NCBI GenBank assembly: GCA_037043455.1
Contig: JAWPHD010001219.1
Location: 186,001-250,000, forward strand
Length of the DNA: 64,000 nt
Direction: 5' to 3'
Source of the DNA: Cyrtodaria siliqua
Taxonomy: Eukaryota; Mollusca; Bivalvia; Adapedonta; Hiatellidae
Within the stretch, counting starts at the first letter, position 1. Each line of letters opens with the position of its first letter. Below are positions 45,732 to 60,300 of this stretch, in pieces. The position numbers were made by a program, and so were the translations under genes. The notes under the pieces are model-generated. The model made no database searches. It was not told the DNA's origin and saw only the letters and a list, made by a program, of their open reading frames with translations.

Positions 45732-46003
45732 CTGCCATGTGTCCCTTTAATGAACGCATGCATACTTTGAACTGCAAGTATGAGATATGATCAACAAGAA
45801 TGCCATGTGTCCCTTTAATGAATGCATGCCTACTATGAACTGCAAGTATGAGATATGATCAACAAGACTGCCATGTGTCCCTTTAATGAATGCATGCCTA
45901 CTTTGAACTGCAAGTATGAGATATGATCAACAAGATTGCCATGTGTCCCTTTAATGAATGCATGCCTACTATGAACTACGAGTATCAGATATGATCAACA
46001 CGA
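45732..46003. repeat. 68-bp tandem repeat, four units
   Basis: Units begin at 45732, 45800, 45868 and 45936 (CTGCCATGTGTCCCTTTAAT, then GAATGCATGCCTACT, GAACTGCAAGTATGAGATAT). Divergence is a few percent, suggesting recent expansion. It lies between the tentative prominin-like first exon and the CutC 3' end. Confidence 0.93.
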
Positions 46004-46938
46004 TTCCGACGAGTGTTGTGCAAGTGCTGTAACTTGGTTGAGATTCAACAGTCTATAAGAAAACTTAAAGAAACTAGCCGTCCTCCAAATAACAGCAAAA
46101 TTACGCTATAAAACCGTTTATCGAAACTCTAACCAGGTGTTCAGATCATATAATAATGTATATGTGCCTATTAAAAGTAAAGTTTCATTCACGGGTTCTT
46201 AAAATACTCGTGATTGAATATGCGTAAAATAAAACTCTTTGGGGTTCAGCCCGGCTTATACTGTGTCTATAGAGTTTGTATTCTCAAAATATGTAAATTA
46301 TATAATTATATACTTTGTTCTCAATAGGTTTAGAAATGGTGTACACTTGTTGTAAAATGTGGCTGCTGATGGTGGGATGGGGTCATTAAATTCTATGATT
46401 GTTCTGGTTACAGCATCCCACATCAATGAAGGCAACATTTTAACAGTTTACTTCAGCGTAACATATACACTTTAGTTTGAACAATATTTATTCAAGCAAT
46501 GTGGTGAACAATATATTAGTACAGTACATTAAAAATATATTAGTATTACATTACATATAAAAAAAAAATTGAAAATAAGCTTTCCAAGAAAACATTTCTC
46601 TCCTCACTCTATGAGTGGTAGTTGTTGTACCTCGCAAAGGCTAAAGAGTGTGTAAGATAATATATTATCCCCCTGTGTGAATTATATGTGATGAAAATGT
46701 GTTTTTGTAAACCTACAAATGCATATTTAATGTGTTTGTAACGTTTGTGTATGACCTTTGGAATGTTTATTGGACACTTCCTGGTCAAATTTTAAAGCTA
46801 CATAAGCTATACTTAAATTGTATGCCGCCTTGTAAGCATTCCTTTATTTGTAATTTCATGTTCCCCAGCTCACGGCGAATTTTGGTATTTAAGCAATCAA
46901 GTTTAACGCAGGACATCATTAACTTTATAGACACCGAG

Positions 46939-47450
46939 GGTTCACATCGTACCTGTACATGATGATATGGGTGAGATGGTTCACATCGTACCTGTACATG
47001 ATGATATGGGTGAGATGGTGAAGAAGAAGAAGAAAATAATGAGAAGGAAGAAAGTGGAAGCTATGTTTGTTGAGGGGAAAGAAGATGACGGAGATGAGAG
47101 ACTCAACACAAAACCAAGTAGGATGTGAGGATGATTGGGGTGAGATGGTGAAGAAGAAGAAGAGAATAATAAGAAGGACGAAAGAGGACGATAATTATGT
47201 TGAGAAGAAATAGAAAGATGCAGCAAAAGGTACAGATGTTAGTGTTCAGAAATAAGAGAACATGAGGATGCTGAGAAAACAGAAAAAGACAGGGAAGAGG
47301 AAAAAATAGAAGATGGAGTTAGAAAGAGGAAAAAGAAATACAGAGATGTCAAAAAAAAGAGAAATGCGGGCTTGGTGGAAAGAAAGTTATAGATGGCCAT
47401 GCTGGAAACAAGGATGATGAGCAAGTTGACAAACAATAAGTGAATCATTG
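46939..47450 (+). repeat. 39-bp duplication followed by purine-rich tract
   Basis: GGTTCACATCGTACCTGTAC and the following ATGATGATATGGGTGAGAT occur twice, 39 bp apart. A GAAGAAGA-rich, strongly purine-biased plus strand follows to about 47450. Intergenic between CutC and the prominin-like gene. Confidence 0.7.
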
Positions 47451-48166
47451 TGTAAGATTTTGAGATATAACACCAGTTCCGACTGTTTCGTCAAATTGTA
47501 CGTGAGACCTCCAGTCGAGGGATTCGATCCTCGTCAGATTCAGTTACGAGCAACGGCAAGACAAGCCAAAGACGGAAAAGCGAGGCAGGTACATTCAAAA
47601 AATATTTCAGTTATTTTCTCAAATGCCACTGACATGTCCAGTAACTCTGAATTTTATTTTTATCATTAGTTCCGTAATGGCCCTGTTATAGATCCTCGGT
47701 CTCCTGTAATGGCCTTCAACCGAATATGTTTATTTTCTGTTCAACAGTTTTCTGTTAAGTTTTATCTACAGTCATATGACTTTCTGTTCAAATTTTGTTC
47801 TTTTGACTCTTAATTTTCAGGTTAATTAGATATTCATGGCAGCGGTCTAGGTCGCACTGTGCTCTAGAGCAACAGAGCTCGACCCTGCTTTGCAAATCTG
47901 ATGGGAAACTTCACCCTACATCTCATCTCCCTCTGAGGTTGACGTCCCAATATAACCTAAACTGATGTGTTAACGGAAAGTAAAACCTCATTCATTTCAT
48001 TCCATTCCATACTCATGACAGTATAACTTCGTTGAAGTCAAATGTTTCTGTTTTTGTTTTTTTCTGCAGTCACACTATCTCCTATTTCAGTTTTGTTTTC
48101 TAAAACTGATGTTTCAGGTGACTTAAACATTTATAGACATTTATCAAGAGTATAAATATGTTCATA

Positions 48167-48387
48167 TCATGACCACACCTGCGACGCTATTGTCACTAGA
48201 TTGTTAACTTTGTCAGAGTCGGTAACCTTGACTGAAAATTCCGGAGGCGACAAAGAGGCCCCCATAGAAATCCCCTCCTTGCGAAATGTCATTTTCGATT
48301 GTATCGATGAACGTGCCGAACAATGGAACTCCTTTGCTTTACTCTCCCGCAGAATCCTGTGTACGTTTCTCTCGTTGATGCCGCCAC
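48167..48387 (-). CDS. CUTC: CutC terminal exon
   Basis: Acceptor tctcttcccag; 221 bp to stop TGA (48169-48167). Encodes GGINERNVHRIL, EFHCSARSS, a Met/Phe-rich stretch, ISMGASLSPPEFSVKVTDSD and ends IASQVWS. Length and C-terminal KVTD motif agree with animal CutC proteins. Confidence 0.93.
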
Positions 48388-51300
48388 CTGGGAAGAGAAT
48401 ATATAAAACAGTATGTTATGTAAAGTTAGAATAATGTTTTATTCCAATATACATGATCATTTTGACATTACTGACCAACCATCCCCCCTACATATCATTG
48501 TCGGATTAGGCATTCATGCATATCTGAACCACCGGGGAGTTAGGTATGCATGCATAGGGTTAGTTACAGCTTAATACTTCCAATTCTATACTCAGTTGCA
48601 AAAGGAACTGGACACTTTGAACATTTTACTTTACACCTTATCCTCTTTATCAAGCGACAGTCCCTTAATGATTTGACCTATTGAAAAACAAATGACAACA
48701 TGATATTGGCAATGGAATGATAAAAAACTTTGGTACCAAACATGTCATATTCATTTTGGAATTTGTCAATTTAATTCTATAAAAACTTTATACAATTAAA
48801 TCTAAACAAAACTCAGTGTCCACTTTCTTTTGCAACTGAGTATATATTCTTCACCTCTATGTATTATTGGTTCGAGGGACACATGGCAATTATGATTTTT
48901 TTTTAACTTGTGGCGTCCTATTACTTTTCTACATCCATTTATTTGCAAATCATTTTTTAAACAGTTCAAAGCAAACTGTTTTTGCATAATAGTAATCACT
49001 GATTATCTTGCAATATTGCATCAACAATATATCTAAGGTATCGGTAGAAACCTTGCAAGTTTTTTTTAATAATTTGCAAGCAGATTTAAAGTATAAAAAA
49101 AAGATACTGGATTAATAAAGGCCATGCATTTCGATGTTTGACGACATGGCCAGTACCTTATAAAGAAAACAAAGGCATCCCAATATGATTATGTTTGAAC
49201 GTATTTAAAAATAAAAGTACAACTTTTTAACAAATATTTAAATGAATTATTGCAAATATGAACCTGGCAATCTTTTTTTTAGATGTTTTGCTTGGTTTGT
49301 TTAGATTCATAGAAAGTTTGCTGTATGCCCCTTATATTTAAATAAAATACCATATGAAAACTTTACCTGGCATCACAGAAAGCCTACCTCTTGCCTGAAA
49401 AACATATGAAAAATATGAAAGGTAAACAGTTTTAATTAAAACTTATCAACCAAATTATAGGCAAAAGGAAAATCTGCTGATGAATTTAACACATTAAATG
49501 ATGTTTAACAAAATAAAGCATCAATGATGACATTTTTTTTTGTCAAGGAACTATCAATGATGCAGTATGGCTGTCAAGGAACTATCAATGATGCAATATG
49601 ATTGTCAAGGAACTATCAATGATGCAATATGGTTGTCAAGAAACTATCAATGATGCAATATGGTTGTCAAGGAACTATCAATGATGTAATATGACTGTCA
49701 AGGGAACTATCAATGATGCAATATGGTTGTCAAGGAGCTATCATTTATGCAATATGGCTGTCAAGGAACTTTCAATGATGCAATATGGTTGTCAAGGAAC
49801 TCTCAATGATGCAATATGGCTGTCAATGAAAAATCAATGATACAATAAATGAATTAATTCAAGGGCAATAACTCTGCTGTTTCTAGTCCAAAATGGCTAT
49901 TTTTTTTTTAACTTTGTCCATGCTTTCTTCTAGGGTGTGTCCAAGCTTTTGATAATAACTTCTGACCAAGTTCGGTAAAATGATGTAGCTACTGATTAAC
50001 AAAGCAAAAGATATAAAAAAAATTTAAATGAATCAAGGACCATAACACTGTTGTTTATTTTCTGATAAAGGTGTTTTTTGAATTGCCCAAGCTTTCATCA
50101 ATATTATGACTACAGCCAAGTCTGGGAAAGATTGATGCAAAATGACTGCTAGAGTGCTGACAAGGCAAAACGAAGCATTTGTCATTAGATATAGGACCAT
50201 CACTCTGTTTATTATCCAAATACTGGTGGTTTCAGAACACGTCCAAGCTTTTCTTGATATTAAAGGGGCTGATGCACTATTTTCAAACACAATTTATTTT
50301 AAAGGGCTCTGAAAAAATTGAAAAAAGCTGAAAGAATTATCAAAATGCCATGAAAAATAAAGGAGCTATGACCTATTGAAAATTTGCATAGAACATAAAT
50401 GGAGGAGGCCATCTTTGAACGATGACGTCATCGTGCCGTTTTACCATATATGGCATATTGACAAAATGTATTTTAAAGCAAAGAAAACCACTGCAAATTG
50501 ATTAAAAATAAATATACAGATGTAAAATGTATACATTCTAGTATTATTTTTCATTTGCAGTGATTTTCTTTGCTTTAAAAGACATTTTATCAATATGCCA
50601 TATATGATAAAAAGGCGCGATGACGTCATCGTTCAAAGATGGCCCCCTCCATTTATGTTCTTTGCAAATATTCAATAGGTCATATCTCCTTTATTTTTCA
50701 TGGCATTTTGATAATTCTTTCAGCTTTTTCCAAGTTTTTCAGAGCCCTTTAAAATAAACTGTGTTTGGAAATAGTGCATCAACCCCTTTAAGACACTGGC
50801 CAAGTTTGGTAAAAAACGGGTGAAAAATGAAATTATTGAAAAAGCAAAATATAGCATTTTTAATTAAATTAAGGGCCAACACTTTGAACTTTATTATCCA
50901 ATATTACACCTCATTTGCATATTCTACTCTTTGTTTAATGCGACGTCATCCGATCCATAAAGTTGCATATTGACCGGGCGCCCGGTCCTATAGCTATATT
51001 AACGGACGTGAGAAAAAAACGACGTCAAAATAAATTATAAAACATATTGATTGAATCTGTTGGTCGGATTCGGTATAATATAACAAATAATGTATGGTGC
51101 TTCGGTCCATATGAAGTTCATGGACTGGGCAGTCAGACCTAGAACGTTACATTCTAGGTCTGACTGCCCAGTCCATAAACTTGCATATGGACCTCAGCAC
51201 CATACATTATCTGTTAAATATTGGAGGTTTTTAAACTCTCCCGAGGTTTCATAGATATAAAGAATCTAGCCAAGTTTGGTAATGATTGGATGCAAAATGA

Positions 51301-54300
51301 AAACGCTTGTGTTGACAAGGTACACTATAGCATTTTTCATTTATCAAGGACCATAACCCTGGTGTTTATTATCCGATAGTGGTGGTTTCCGAACTCGTCC
51401 AACGTGTCATCGATATAAAGACCCTGCATAAGTCTGGTAAAAAAGGATGCAAAATGAGGTGCTAGGTTGTTGTCAAGGTAAAATATAGCATTTTTCATTA
51501 AATCAAGGGTCATAATTCTAACATTTATTATTCGATATTTGTGATTTTCTAACTCGGCCAAGCTTTTCTTGATATTAGGACTAAGTCTGGTGAAGATCGG
51601 ATAACTAACTTCTTTGCTACAGTGATGACATCAAAAAGTTAATGGATGTTGGACGACAGACGGACGGACAACAGACAATATAACATGCATGGTAAATAGA
51701 GTTTAATAACCAGTGTTTTTGAGATACGGGAAATATCTCCCGAGGTAGAGAAATGGCCCCGATATAAGAACGAGTGCGGAGAACAAGTTCTTATATCGGG
51801 GCCATTTTACTACCGAGGGAGATATTTTCAGTATCTCAAAAACACTGGTTATTAAACTATATATTACATAATTTAAAATGATATTTTATTAATATTTCTA
51901 ATGATTCACGCCTTTTTACACCAGTTTGCACGAGAACGCAAAGACGACGTTACGTCATCCAAGACGACGTTACGTCATACAAACAAAACAAGTGGAGCCG
52001 TATCTCTTCGTTATTTTCCGTAATCGTTATTTCCTAGTGGCGGAATCTGACGACGACGTTCGTAAAACAATCGGAACGTCAAATGGCATTCCCGCCACTG
52101 ACGGAAAAGGCCGAGCAATGTTCCGTACTGGGAAATATCTCCCACTGATATTTCCCAGTAGAGAAAACGGGTAGATATAGCTTTTCTATTTCCAGTATTT
52201 CCTATACAAATCACAGACAAATATGTAATATAAGGTGTTTTACATTCCACAGAAAAGATATATGAATGAACAAACGCATATGAATATGCATATTTGCACT
52301 AATATTTGGTAGCATTTACCCTGTCCATTATAGTCTTTAACTGGAACACTCATTTTTACACTGAACATACAGAAAGTTGAAATATTCAATAATTATTTTT
52401 TTTACATATTGTACAGTGTATAATTTTTGTTTAATTTAAATGCACTAAAATGTTTTATAATAAACAGATCAGTTGAACATTAAGTTAGTAAAATTGGAGA
52501 CTTCGAAACTTTAATAACCCAGTCTGCTGAAAATGGGTGGGGTAATCTCTCTGTATAATGCCTTTTTAAAACACGTATGTGGACATATGACGGACAACTC
52601 GTCATCCTATAAGCTGCCTGGTCAGTAGAGCTAAATACAACTGCAACACACAAGACGTGGTAGGTAAGAAGATACATCAACATACCTGTTTCACCATGTT
52701 ACAGATTGTGGGAAGTCCCTCTAGGGCCGTACGGTCTCCACCACTAGTGAGAACTCTCCCAAACCCAAGGGAGATCACTGCCTCTAAAGCCACAGTTATG
52801 TCCCTTGTCATGTCAATAGCTGCAATATAACCGGACGGATTAAATGTGTAGCCTAGAAAATGTCAAAACAGTATTTTCAAATTATTCCAATTCACACGTG
52901 GTTTACTAGATAACACAGGCACACTAAACCTTAATATAGAACTTAAAGTGACTTCAAAAGTGATAGTGCTCTTTAATATTTAAAATTAATATTATTCAAA
53001 ATACTTACTGTGTATTTCATGGTGCATAGACAAGGAATATGAATAGAGATTTTTTTTATTACTTGCAATATGTTTCATACCTGACATGGTTAGAATGAAA
53101 ATAGACGCTCTTGGATCTGTTTACAATCTTGTTATAGTCGTCTGTTAAGATTCACAAAGCCTATAATTCATTTTGACCACCTTGTTTACATTTTAAAAAT
53201 AAAACAAGACGGCATTAATTTATGAAATTGTCGTCTGCGCATGTCTGTTTGTAGGGTTCAGAAGTACCAAGTAAAAGGCAGGGTGGTGTTGTTTAATGTT
53301 CAGCACCTCCAGCAATAAATCATACTTTACCTTTATTTTATAATGAAAACCATTATATCTAGAAAATAAAAAGTAGGTAAATAGTATAATGTGTTTATAT
53401 TTTGTTATTTACACCACTATTGGCCAACTGATTTTTTTAAGTCACCCTACCCAACAAAAATGGAATGTTCCGTCGCCAGTTTGGTTTTCGGCTGTCAATA
53501 AAATTACATGTTTAAACATGGGGGTTGAAAATGATTTTTTGTCTTTGCGAAGCTTAGCGGATGGCTACGGCCAGATTGCAAACAGATCCAGGAGCGTCTG
53601 TTTTCATGCTATCCAATCATATCAGGTATGAAAACATATAGCAAGTAATAAAAACAAGAGGGCCTGTGGATGCTCCACTTGCTAAAGCTAAAGTTTGTGT
53701 ATAAGGGGCCATAACTCAGTCAAAAATCATTCAACCGGAAATCTGGCCAGAGTTCAGGAGATCTAGTCTGTACAAAGTTAGTGTATTAAAACCTTTAAAG
53801 GGTCATAACTCTACCAAAATTCATTCATCTGGAACACGGTGATGATATGCGCAACTAGGCTTGGTACTCATCATCAAGATTAATTTAAATCTGGCCAGGG
53901 GATCAGAAGAACGTCGGCAAAAAGTTTGTGTATTCAGGGAGTAAGTATACAGGGAGGAGAAACGGATTGTTTTGCAGTTTTATGTTGTCGCGCCTGTGTT
54001 TCACTACTGCGTGAAAATGACTACTTCCGGTCGTTTCGCGCGTGTGTGAAAAACAACAAATTCTTATAAATTATTACACTTACAAACTCAATAAAGGTGC
54101 GAAATGTAAACATAAGTATTATGTATTCCCATTGTGTCATCTAATACAGAGCGTGTATTTGTTTGCATGTATAAAAGCACATTTTACCAGACGGTTCCCT
54201 GTAACAAAGTTGGCGCCACTCTGCACCAAATAAAAAATGTTGACAGTGTATAGCTATTGCAAACGAGACTACGGGTTATTTCGGCATTAATAATAACAAA

Positions 54301-57300
54301 AAGTGAATAGAAGACGTATTTATCTTTGTCAAGATGGTAATTTCATGGTGGTGGTTATAAGACAAAGCCTAAAATGAGGTGATGAAAATGTGCCTTTTGA
54401 GATATCAGCTGAAGTTTTTAATTTTTCAAATTTAAAAATGTTCTGGACCTATTGCAAACGAGATACGAAGTATGTGTTATATTAGGCATTAATAATAACA
54501 ATAAGTGAATAGCAGACATATTTATCTTTGTCAAGAAGGTAATTTTGTGATGTTGATTATAACAGAAAGCAGTAAAAAAGAGGCTGTAAAAACTGCCTAA
54601 TTTGAGATGTTGGCTGAAATTTTAACTTTTCAAATGTAACGCGCTTACGATCAATTTACCTGTATCGATAAAATAGTAAATGGCGGCATTCTAGCACGAC
54701 AACATAAATCGATAAACTAGAGCGTTTATGAACCCGTTTCTCCTCCCTGTATACTTACTCCCTGGTGTATTAAAACCTTTAAAGGGCTATAATTCCGCCA
54801 AAAATCATTTGACAGGAACAAGGCAATGATATGCACAACTAGGCTTGATACTGATCTTCCTTGCCAAGTTCATTGAAATCTGGGCTCCGGGCAAAGATTG
54901 TGTATTAAAACATTTAACATGTTTAAAGGGCCAAAACTCCGCCAAATATCTTCCAACCACAACACGGTGATGATATACACAACTTAACTTGGTACTGATC
55001 ATCCCTGAAATTTTTTGTTGAAGTCTGGCCAGGGGTTCAGGAGAACTTGTGTGTTTAAAGGGTTATGGCCCTTTAACCTTTAAAGGGCCATAACTTCACC
55101 AAAAATCATTCAACTGGAACACGGCAACGATATGCACAATTAGACCTGGTACTAATCACCCTAAAAAGTTTCGTTGAAATCCGGCCAGGTGTTTGGGAGA
55201 ACTAGTCCAGACAAAGTTTGTGTATTAAAACCTTTAAAGGGCCACAACTCTGCCAAATCATTCAACCGGAACTCAGTGACAATATGTACAACTAGGCTTG
55301 GAACTGATATTGCCTGCAAAGTTTTTCTGAAATCCAGCCAAATGAAGAACCTATCGTCTTCAAGAGACAAAATACAGCATCTTTGAACTAATTTAAGGGC
55401 CATAACTCCGGTGTAACTAATTCAATTTGGTTGATTTTCAAACTTGACCAATATTTCATTGATAGTAACAATCTGGTAAAGTTCGGATGAAAAATGGAGG
55501 CCCTATACTCTTAACAAGGCAAAATAACGCATTTTTAACTAAATCAAGGGCCAAAACTCTGGTGTTACTGTTCTGATCTGGCTGGTTTTCGAACTCGTCA
55601 GAATTTTCATTGAATCAATAATCATGTAAAGTTTGAAAAAGATCGAATGAAAAATGAAGGCCCTATCGTGTTAACGATGCCAAATTATAGTATATTTCAG
55701 AAATTCAAGGGCCATTACTCCAGTGTAAATGGTCCGATCTGGCCGGTTTTCGAACTCATCCAAACTTTTATTGATATATACAATCTGATAAAGTTTGAAA
55801 AAGATCGGATGAAAAACTGAAGGCCCTATAGGTTAACGAGGCAAAATATATAAATTTTAACTAAATCAAGGGCCAAAACTCTGGTGTTGCTGGTCCGAAC
55901 TGACTGGTTTTCGAACTCGTTTGAGCTATCATTGATATCGCTGTATGATTATTGTATGAGGGCGCTATTGTGTTAACGAGGCAAAAGTTAACGGACGACG
56001 GACAACTCGCGGTAATATAAGCTCTGCTGGCCTGCTGGCCTCCAGCCAGTAGAGCTAATAAATCTCAATTCATTTTGGACGTCTAGGCACCCTGAAATGC
56101 ACAGTAACGTCTAATATTTAAAAGAAAGTCAATTATATGAATAGTATGCATCCAAGGGCAGCAGGCAATAACTTATGGAAGTATAGAAGTATTTAGACTG
56201 TACATACAACAAGGACTGTACAGAAGGACTTACCCCTGTGGAATGTACATGGTAGTGGCTTGGCATAATCTAAAATAAGAAAAAATGAAATTGATTTATC
56301 AAAATGAATAACTATCAATTGAAGAAATTAACTATTTTACAAAAACGTTGTAACCATTTAGTTTTTTTTCATCAGATATGCAAGTTTATACCGTATTTAC
56401 AGAAATTATATTCCCTTGTGAATGTCAAAACAGGGCTTTGTTAAAGAGTGCTTTCAAAATGCTAGGCATCTCCTTAAAAAGTGTTTTCCAATTACCATTG
56501 ACAAACAAATGCCTGCAAATCCAGGGAAAATACTTGGCAAATCCTATAGTCAGATTATGACTAGTCTGTCATAGCTCAAACTTAACCACAGGTATAACTT
56601 ACCATCGTCTCCTGATAAATAGTTGCAAACAAGATCATGTGAAATGCCCAGTCAATGTAGAGGTCTCTTTTACATACAGACAATCTTAAGTAATATCATC
56701 ATATCAGCTTTGCCAACATGTTCAAGTAATTCAATAATGTATCCATTTCTTGCATACCGCTAGGTTATCCGTATGGTTATCCGTATGGGTTATCCGTATG
56801 GGTGATGGAAAAGCCTAATCTTACACACGGGGGAAGATAAAACGTTTGCGCTGTCAACAGTAGCATGATGTCATTGTGTAAAAAACATGCAAAACTTTAG
56901 TAATTGGCGATCTCAACGCACGTTTATTATTATTGTTGATTTATATGTATATTTGCATGACCCATGATTGGAAATAAAATGTATTCTATTCACAAAATGT
57001 CAATGATATGCAAGCAAAAGAATCAATCACGGGATTCCAGTCCTCGGTATCACTGTTTTAATTGGAACCTCGGCAGAGCCTCAGTTCTGATAAAAACAAT
57101 TATGACTTGTGTTGCTATTCCCGATCTTTACAGGATACCCATGAAAGATTCTTATATCATCAGATAGCTCATAATTTCAAATAATGCAGACAGCATACCT
57201 TAAGGCCATAATTAATTAATTGCTAGATTCTCATCCCCGCACGCCCCCGTTTTTTTATGCCGCCCCGGTAATTTTTATTTCTTCAACAAAAAAAAATAAA

Positions 57301-60300
57301 ATCTGAAAGTATAAAACACCATTAATAATGGGTTTTCAATCTTGGAAGTACTCAGTAGTATGTTTTACTATTTTTGCCTTGTGCCGAGGCTATTTTCCAT
57401 TTGTCGTATAAAATAAAAAATAAATAAAAATAATTTCACCCCCGCCCCTATTTTGAAATCAATTTGGATGAGAAACTAGCAATTAATTTATAATGGCCTA
57501 ATGTGACATTATTAATGCTATGAAAAACTACTCCCAGTGTATTATGATATTTATGACATGACTTTATTACACTCCCAGAAGCCAGACACATATTATGAAT
57601 ATCTGTTTAACAATTATTGAACTTTTAAGTAAATTTGATAGGTTGAAAATATTTGTTTCTTCATTAAAATAAGCAAACACATAACTTGCCTATCAATTCT
57701 TCACATGTTTCTTTGTCCACTGTCCCATCCCTGAAGCATACAATATAACAAACATGAGGCGGTTATAGTACAAACTCATACAGAAATATATGAGAGTGCT
57801 CATGTTATATACTATTAATAATGGCATCGTTTCATAACTTACAGGTAACTTACATGTCCAATACCATACATGTACATAAGCTTATAAAAAGCTTCTTGAG
57901 GCCCTTCTGATGTTTTTTTTTCCGGAGTTATGGCCCTTGATTTATTAACAAGAAGCCCAAGAGGGCCTGTGGATGCTCTACTTGCTAAAGATAAAGTTAA
58001 TGTACAAGGCGCCATACCTCTGTCAAAATTCATTCAACTGGAACACGGCAATGAAATGCACAACTAAGCTTGGTACTGATCATGCCTGCCAAGATTCGTT
58101 CAAATCCGGCAAGGAGTTCAGAAGAGACTAATCTGAACAAAGTTTGTGCATTAAACATTTAAAAGGCCATAACTCTGCTAACCAGAAATGGGTGCCAATA
58201 CCACCAAATGCTCGCCTTCATAAAATATCTTTCAAATATGGATATGTATTTAAATAAAAGTTAGTTAAGAGAAAAAGTAAAAGAAATAGGTATGTTTCAA
58301 TCTCCTAATATATAAGATCTTAAACATAGATGTAAACAAATTGTGACAACGGTGAAAAGTGTAAGACCGGAAACGATGAAAAAAATTATAAATACTTATA
58401 TTTGTTTGCTAAGTTATCATCAGCATATCAATGTTGATGTATCATAGAAGGTGTATGTTAAATATCAACAGTTTGCTATGCATAGTTTATGAAATATATG
58501 CATTACAGAAAAGGTTAAATATCAACAGTTTGCTATGCATAGTTTATGAAATATATGCATTACAGAAAAGTTAACTGAAAAACTTTAACGTGGATAATGG
58601 TGTAAAAAGTGTAAGTCCACAATGAAAAAAAAAATAAAAAATTACCAAATTTATCTTCAGCGTATCAATGTCAATGTATCAATGAAGCTGTCTGGCCAAT
58701 ATGAGCAGCCTACTAGTTGATGAAATATATGTATTACAAAAATTTGCCCCAAAAACTTTAACGTTGATATTGGTGTAAAAAGTGTAAGTCCACAAACGAT
58801 GAAAAAAAATAGATATATTAATATTTGTTACCCAATTTATCTTCAGCATATCAATGTTAATGTATCAAAAAAGCTGTATGGCCAATATGAGCAGCCTAAT
58901 ATGCATAGTTGATGGAATACATGCATTACAAAAAGTTACCCCAAAAACTTTAACGTTGAGGGTGGTGGAGTGAAATACATATGCTGATGCCACTGCTGAC
59001 GCCGGGGTGTATAGCAATACCTCTCCTCCACTTTGAAGAGGCGAGCTAAAAATCATTCAACCAGAATATGGCGATGATATGCACAACTAGGCTTGATACT
59101 AATCATCCTTGTCAAGTTTCATTAAAATCCAGCCAGGGCATTTCAGGAGAACTAGCCAGGAAAGCGTTTGTGTACCAAAAAACTTTAAAGGGCCATAACT
59201 CCGCTGAATATCTGTAATCCGCTAAGCGACGGACATGCACAACTAGGCTTGGTGCTGATCATCCCTGCAAAGTTTCGTTGAAATTTGGCAAGGGGTCCAG
59301 GAGAACTAGTCAGGACAAAGTTTGTGTATTAAAATCTTTAAAGGGCCATAACTCCACCAAAATCATTCAACCGGAACACGGTGACGGTATGTACAACTAG
59401 GCTTCGTACTGATCATCCCTGCAAAGTTTCACTGAAATCTGGCCAAATGAAGGCCCTTTCGTCATAATGAGGCAAAAATATAGCAAATTTCATAATATCA
59501 AGGGCCACAACTCCGTGTAAATGGTCCAATCTGGCTATTTCCCTTATTTATAGTGTAATTTGCCATTTTTAAGAGTCATTTTTCATCATCCAAACCTTTC
59601 TGCTGAAATAATTGCCCGTGCTTAAAGCTTAAAGCATTACAGTTCATCATCTCGACAATCCATTTACAACTTATTTTCAGGTCAACCTAATGACTGAGGA
59701 GCAAGCAGACTGGTACGTGATATACAGTGTTTGTCTGCTGGTACCCAATATACAGTGTTAATCTGCTGGTACCCAATATACAGTGTTAGTCTGCTGGTAC
59801 CCAATATACAGTGTTAGTCTGCTGGTACCCAATATGCAGTGTTAGTCTGCTGGTACCCAATAAACAGTGTAATTAAGTCTACTGGTACCAAAATACAGTG
59901 TTAGTCTGCTGGTACCCAATATACAGTGTAAGTCTACTGGTACCAAAATACAGTGTTAGTCTGCTGGTACCCAATATACAGTGTTAGTCTGCTGGTACCC
60001 AATATACAGTGTTAGTCTGCTGGTACCCAATATAGAGTGTTAGTCTGCTGGTACCCAATATAAGTGTTAGTCTGCTGGTACCCAATATACAGTGTTAGTC
60101 TGCTGGTACCCAATATACAGTGTTATTCTGCTGGTACCCAATATACAGTGTTAGTCTGCTGGTACCCAATATAAGTGTTAGTCTGCTGGTACCCAATATA
60201 CCGTGTTAGTCTGCTGGTACCCGAAATTGCACTGTTGATTGCAGGGATAATCACATCAAGTGTTTAATCAGTACAACTAGATGAGCATTCCAGATAAAAA

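Noticed and set aside
56600..56612. Possible 9-nt CutC micro-exon (GAGACGATG with tttatcag and gtaagtt)
   Set aside because: The exons on either side already join in phase and align without a gap; adding it would insert three residues.
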